Assembly: GCF_900110835.1 (NCBI RefSeq)
Contig: NZ_FOJG01000001.1
Span: 310,001-374,000, forward strand
Length of the DNA: 64,000 nucleotides
Direction of reading: 5' to 3'
Origin: Chitinophaga arvensicola
Lineage (GTDB): Bacteria > Bacteroidota > Bacteroidia > Chitinophagales > Chitinophagaceae
Positions within the stretch are counted from its first letter, which is position 1. Each line of letters opens with the position of its first letter. This document shows, one piece after another, positions 62,036 through 64,000 of the stretch. A model generated the notes under the pieces. That model saw nothing but the letters and a program-made list of their open reading frames with translations. It ran no database searches and was not told where the DNA came from. Made by a program: the position numbers and the translations under genes.

Positions 62036-63466
62036 TTACGCGTATTGTCTTTTCAGCAGATCAGGGTACTCCTGACTTACCTTCAGGATCAGTTCACCGA
62101 ACAAGGTATTCACCCATGCAAACCATGGACGGGTGTATTTAGACGGATCATCTTTATGATAGGACTCATGAATAAAGCCGGTCTCCCCATCTGTATTGCG
62201 CAATGTTTTAATACAGGAAGCAATTTCCTCTTTATCATGACTGGTCAATGCCCGCATGATGATGCTCATCGGCCAGATATAATCGTTGCCGGTATGCGGA
62301 CTACCTACGCCATCACCGTATTTGCCCCTGTAAAACCAGGGTTGGAAATTACTCCATACAAAATGGCGGGAAGCCTGGTACAATGGATCATCGATACCGG
62401 TGTATCCCAGGTAAGGGATAGACAACAGGCTTGGTACATTGGTGTCGTCGAGGAACAGGCGATTGCCGAAACCATCCACTTCAAAACCATACATCATGCC
62501 CAGCTTTGGATGCTCCACAATAGCGTAGGCTTTGATGGCGCGATCTACCTCATCTGCCAGCGCCATACACTCATGGGCAAAGGCGGTGTCTTTATAAATA
62601 GTTTCACTGATTTCCGCCAGCTGGCGCAGGGATACTACGGCAAACATATTGGAAGGAATCAGGAAAGGAAATACCGTAGCATCGTCGGAAGGACGGAAAA
62701 TAGAAACGATCAGTCCAACCGGGGAGATAGGATTACCCCAACCGCCATTCGCTACCGTGTCTGACTGGATCGGCGAGTTACGTTGAAATTTATATGGGCC
62801 ATGACCATCTTTACGCTGCTGCTCTTTAAATGTTTTCACAATCAACTGGGCCGCCTGTTTGTAACGGGCATCAAACGGGGTGTTGTCGCCGCTGATCTTC
62901 CAGTAATTGTAAGACAAACGTACCGGGTAGCAAAGGGAATCGATTTCCCATTTGCGCTCGTGCAACTCCGGTTTCATGGTAGTCAGATCTTTATCCCATT
63001 CGCTGCCGGTAGGCCCTTCGTTGAAGGCGTTGGCATATGGATCGATGAGGATACAGCTGGTCTGTCGATTGATCACCCCAACCACCATTTCTTTCAGCTT
63101 CGCATCATCCTTTACCAGGGGCAGATACGGCCAAACCTGCGCAGAGGAATCACGCAACCACATGGCGTTGATATCTCCGGTGATAACAAACGTATCGGGT
63201 CTGCCATCTACTTTCTTAAAATTAACGGTTGTATCAAGTGTATTAGGGAAGCAGTTTTCAAACAGCCAACCCAGTTTGGTGTCGGCGATCTGAGATTTCA
63301 CTTTCACAATTGTCTTTTCCACTGCATCGCTGGTGAACTTCCGCTTTGCCAGGGGCGGTCTCTGGGAGGTATACCCATTCCAGCCGAATACTGTTTTGGG
63401 CAGTCCAAGCCCAACAACGCCTGCTACCAGGGCGCTGTTCTTAAGAAAATCTCTCCTTGCAACCAT
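62036..63466 (-). CDS. GH125 exo-alpha-1,6-mannosidase, Tat-exported
   Basis: 476 residues. The N terminus VARRDFLKNSALVAGVVGLGLP is a twin-arginine signal, so the protein is exported folded by Tat (tatA is at 9.4 kb). The rest is a GH125 (alpha/alpha)6 barrel: GDINAMWLRDSSAQVWPYLP, DPYANAFNEGPTGSEW, ERKWEIDSLCYPVRLSYNYWK (in part), VDGFGNRLFLDDTNVPSLLSIPYLG (in part), SPHTGNDYIWPM. GH125 enzymes are metal-independent inverting exo-mannosidases acting on alpha-1,6-mannosides such as N-glycan or mannan cores. It is not within a SusCD locus. Confidence 0.92.
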   Translation of the reverse strand: MVARRDFLKNSALVAGVVGLGLPKTVFGWNGYTSQRPPLAKRKFTSDAVEKTIVKVKSQIADTKLGWLFENCFPNTLDTTVNFKKVDGRPDTFVITGDINAMWLRDSSAQVWPYLPLVKDDAKLKEMVVGVINRQTSCILIDPYANAFNEGPTGSEWDKDLTTMKPELHERKWEIDSLCYPVRLSYNYWKISGDNTPFDARYKQAAQLIVKTFKEQQRKDGHGPYKFQRNSPIQSDTVANGGWGNPISPVGLIVSIFRPSDDATVFPFLIPSNMFAVVSLRQLAEISETIYKDTAFAHECMALADEVDRAIKAYAIVEHPKLGMMYGFEVDGFGNRLFLDDTNVPSLLSIPYLGYTGIDDPLYQASRHFVWSNFQPWFYRGKYGDGVGSPHTGNDYIWPMSIIMRALTSHDKEEIASCIKTLRNTDGETGFIHESYHKDDPSKYTRPWFAWVNTLFGELILKVSQEYPDLLKRQYA

Positions 63467-63490
63467 AACGTTTTTTGAATTTAGGAAACC

Positions 63491-63522
63491 CTAAAATAGA
63501 AAAGTTTTGTGGATTTGCTCAA
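63491..63522 (-). promoter_or_regulatory. Candidate promoter of the GH125 gene
   Basis: On the - strand: TTG (63520-63522), 21 nt, then TATTTTAG (63491-63498), one mismatch from TAnnTTTG, 24 nt before the ATG. The 21-nt spacing equals that of the two strong promoters at 57.6 and 58.9 kb. Confidence 0.4.
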
Positions 63523-63563
63523 TCGATTTATCAAACATCCTCCTTTTCCCTTGCAGAGTAGCC

Positions 63564-63633
63564 AAAAAGGCGGGTGCCGATAGCCTGTCACCAAAGGCTT
63601 AATCACCTTTATCCCCAGTCCACGGCACCCGCC
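63564..63633 (-). terminator. Branched terminator after the mutase gene
   Basis: GGCGGGTGCCG (63569-63579) pairs perfectly with 63623-63633. The 43-nt loop contains a second small stem. On the - strand the structure is followed by TTTTT. Confidence 0.8.
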
Positions 63634-63651
63634 CTGAATGATATTTTAAGA

Positions 63652-64000
63652 CTACATATTTCTCCTATACTGTCCGCCTACTTCATACAGCGCATGTGTG
63701 ATCTGGCCCAGTGAGCAATGCTTCACTGTGTCCATCAGTTCTGCGAAGAGGTTCCCGTTACTCACCGCTACCTGCTGCAGTTGTTTCAGTGCTGTAGCGC
63801 TTTTATGTTGATGCCGTTGCTGGAAAGCCTCCAGGGTGTGGATCTGGAACTCTTTTTCTTCGGTAGTAGAGCGGATCACCTCTGCCGGGATAATGGTGGG
63901 TGAACCATTCTTATTCAGGAAAGTATTAACGCCTACTATCGGGAATTCACCGGTATGTTTCAGCGATTCATAATACAGGCTTTCTTCCTGGATTTTGTTA
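63652..64000 (-). CDS. Adenosylcobalamin-dependent acyl-CoA mutase (IcmF-like), 3' part
   Basis: Cut by the window edge; the last ~116 residues are present. The frame reads [44 protein letters not shown] and ends [18 protein letters not shown] (pieces shown separately). This is the C-terminal substrate-domain end of IcmF-type fused isobutyryl-CoA mutases of the methylmalonyl-CoA mutase family. Such enzymes need coenzyme B12, the product of the cob genes at the other end of this window. The length of the whole protein cannot be seen. Confidence 0.8.
   Translation of the reverse strand, partial: NKIQEESLYYESLKHTGEFPIVGVNTFLNKNGSPTIIPAEVIRSTTEEKEFQIHTLEAFQQRHQHKSATALKQLQQVAVSNGNLFAELMDTVKHCSLGQITHALYEVGGQYRRNM

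Noticed and set aside
1-64000. CRISPR arrays, insertion sequences, prophage or integrative elements
   Set aside because: No regularly spaced repeats, transposase, integrase or phage structural genes were seen on either strand.

Overview
The window reads as chromosomal DNA of a Bacteroidota bacterium close to Chitinophaga (Chitinophagaceae). The evidence is a SusC/SusD pair, TonB receptors, SPII lipoproteins, DUF5690 and DUF5074 proteins, TAnnTTTG-type -7 promoter boxes, few Shine-Dalgarno sites, and a split between GC-richer housekeeping DNA and a visibly AT-richer surface-polysaccharide locus. No IS element, prophage or CRISPR array was seen.

Layout. 1-2.1 kb: the 3' end of a fosmidomycin-resistance-type MFS gene, an EamA transporter and a TPR membrane protein. 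2.2-9.3 kb: a cobalamin uptake and lower-ligand assembly cluster on the + strand (btuB-like receptor, small integral membrane protein, BtuG-like lipoprotein, cobU, cobT, cobS, cobC), with large hairpins in three of its leaders and no recognisable cobalamin riboswitch. 9.4-9.6 kb: tatA. 9.7-16.7 kb, - strand: DUF5690 MFS transporter, SusD, SusC and an XRE-cupin regulator. A 61-bp promoter/operator block is shared by susC and the DUF5690 gene. 16.8-20.4 kb: marC, tRNA-Arg(CCG), an acyltransferase and an ABC-F protein.

20.6-51.1 kb is one large - strand surface polysaccharide locus. Read from its promoter end it holds an OPX export protein (3' frameshift), a Wzz-like co-polymerase, an extended pseudaminic acid pathway (PseB, PseC, PseF, aldo/keto reductase, SpsF-like cytidylyltransferase, class III aminotransferase, PseG-PseH fusion, formyltransferase, PIG-L deacetylase, PseI), a sialidase-like lipoprotein, Wzx, glycosyltransferases (one sialyltransferase-like), Wzy, epimerases, an initiating sugar-phosphate transferase, gmd and fcl for GDP-L-fucose, and a Wzi/RemB-like barrel. 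The expected product is a fucose- and pseudaminate-type capsule or O-antigen-like polymer.

51.6-64 kb: a lone ECF sigma factor, a sterol desaturase-family enzyme, an RNA-repair operon (AAA ATPase, 245-aa unknown, RtcB), a DinB-fold protein, a radical SAM protein, a MutS-like ATPase, a Tat-exported GH125 mannosidase and the 3' end of a B12-dependent acyl-CoA mutase.

The most interesting feature is regulatory. The RtcB operon and the dinB gene are each preceded by a Bacteroidota promoter and two tandem units. Each unit is a 19-35-codon ORF followed by an intrinsic terminator, and the terminator's 5' arm can instead pair with a 6-8-nt segment inside the end of that ORF. All four units share this plan, and one pair position covaries between loci. 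This looks like tandem ribosome-controlled attenuation of RNA repair. I do not recognise it as a described element.
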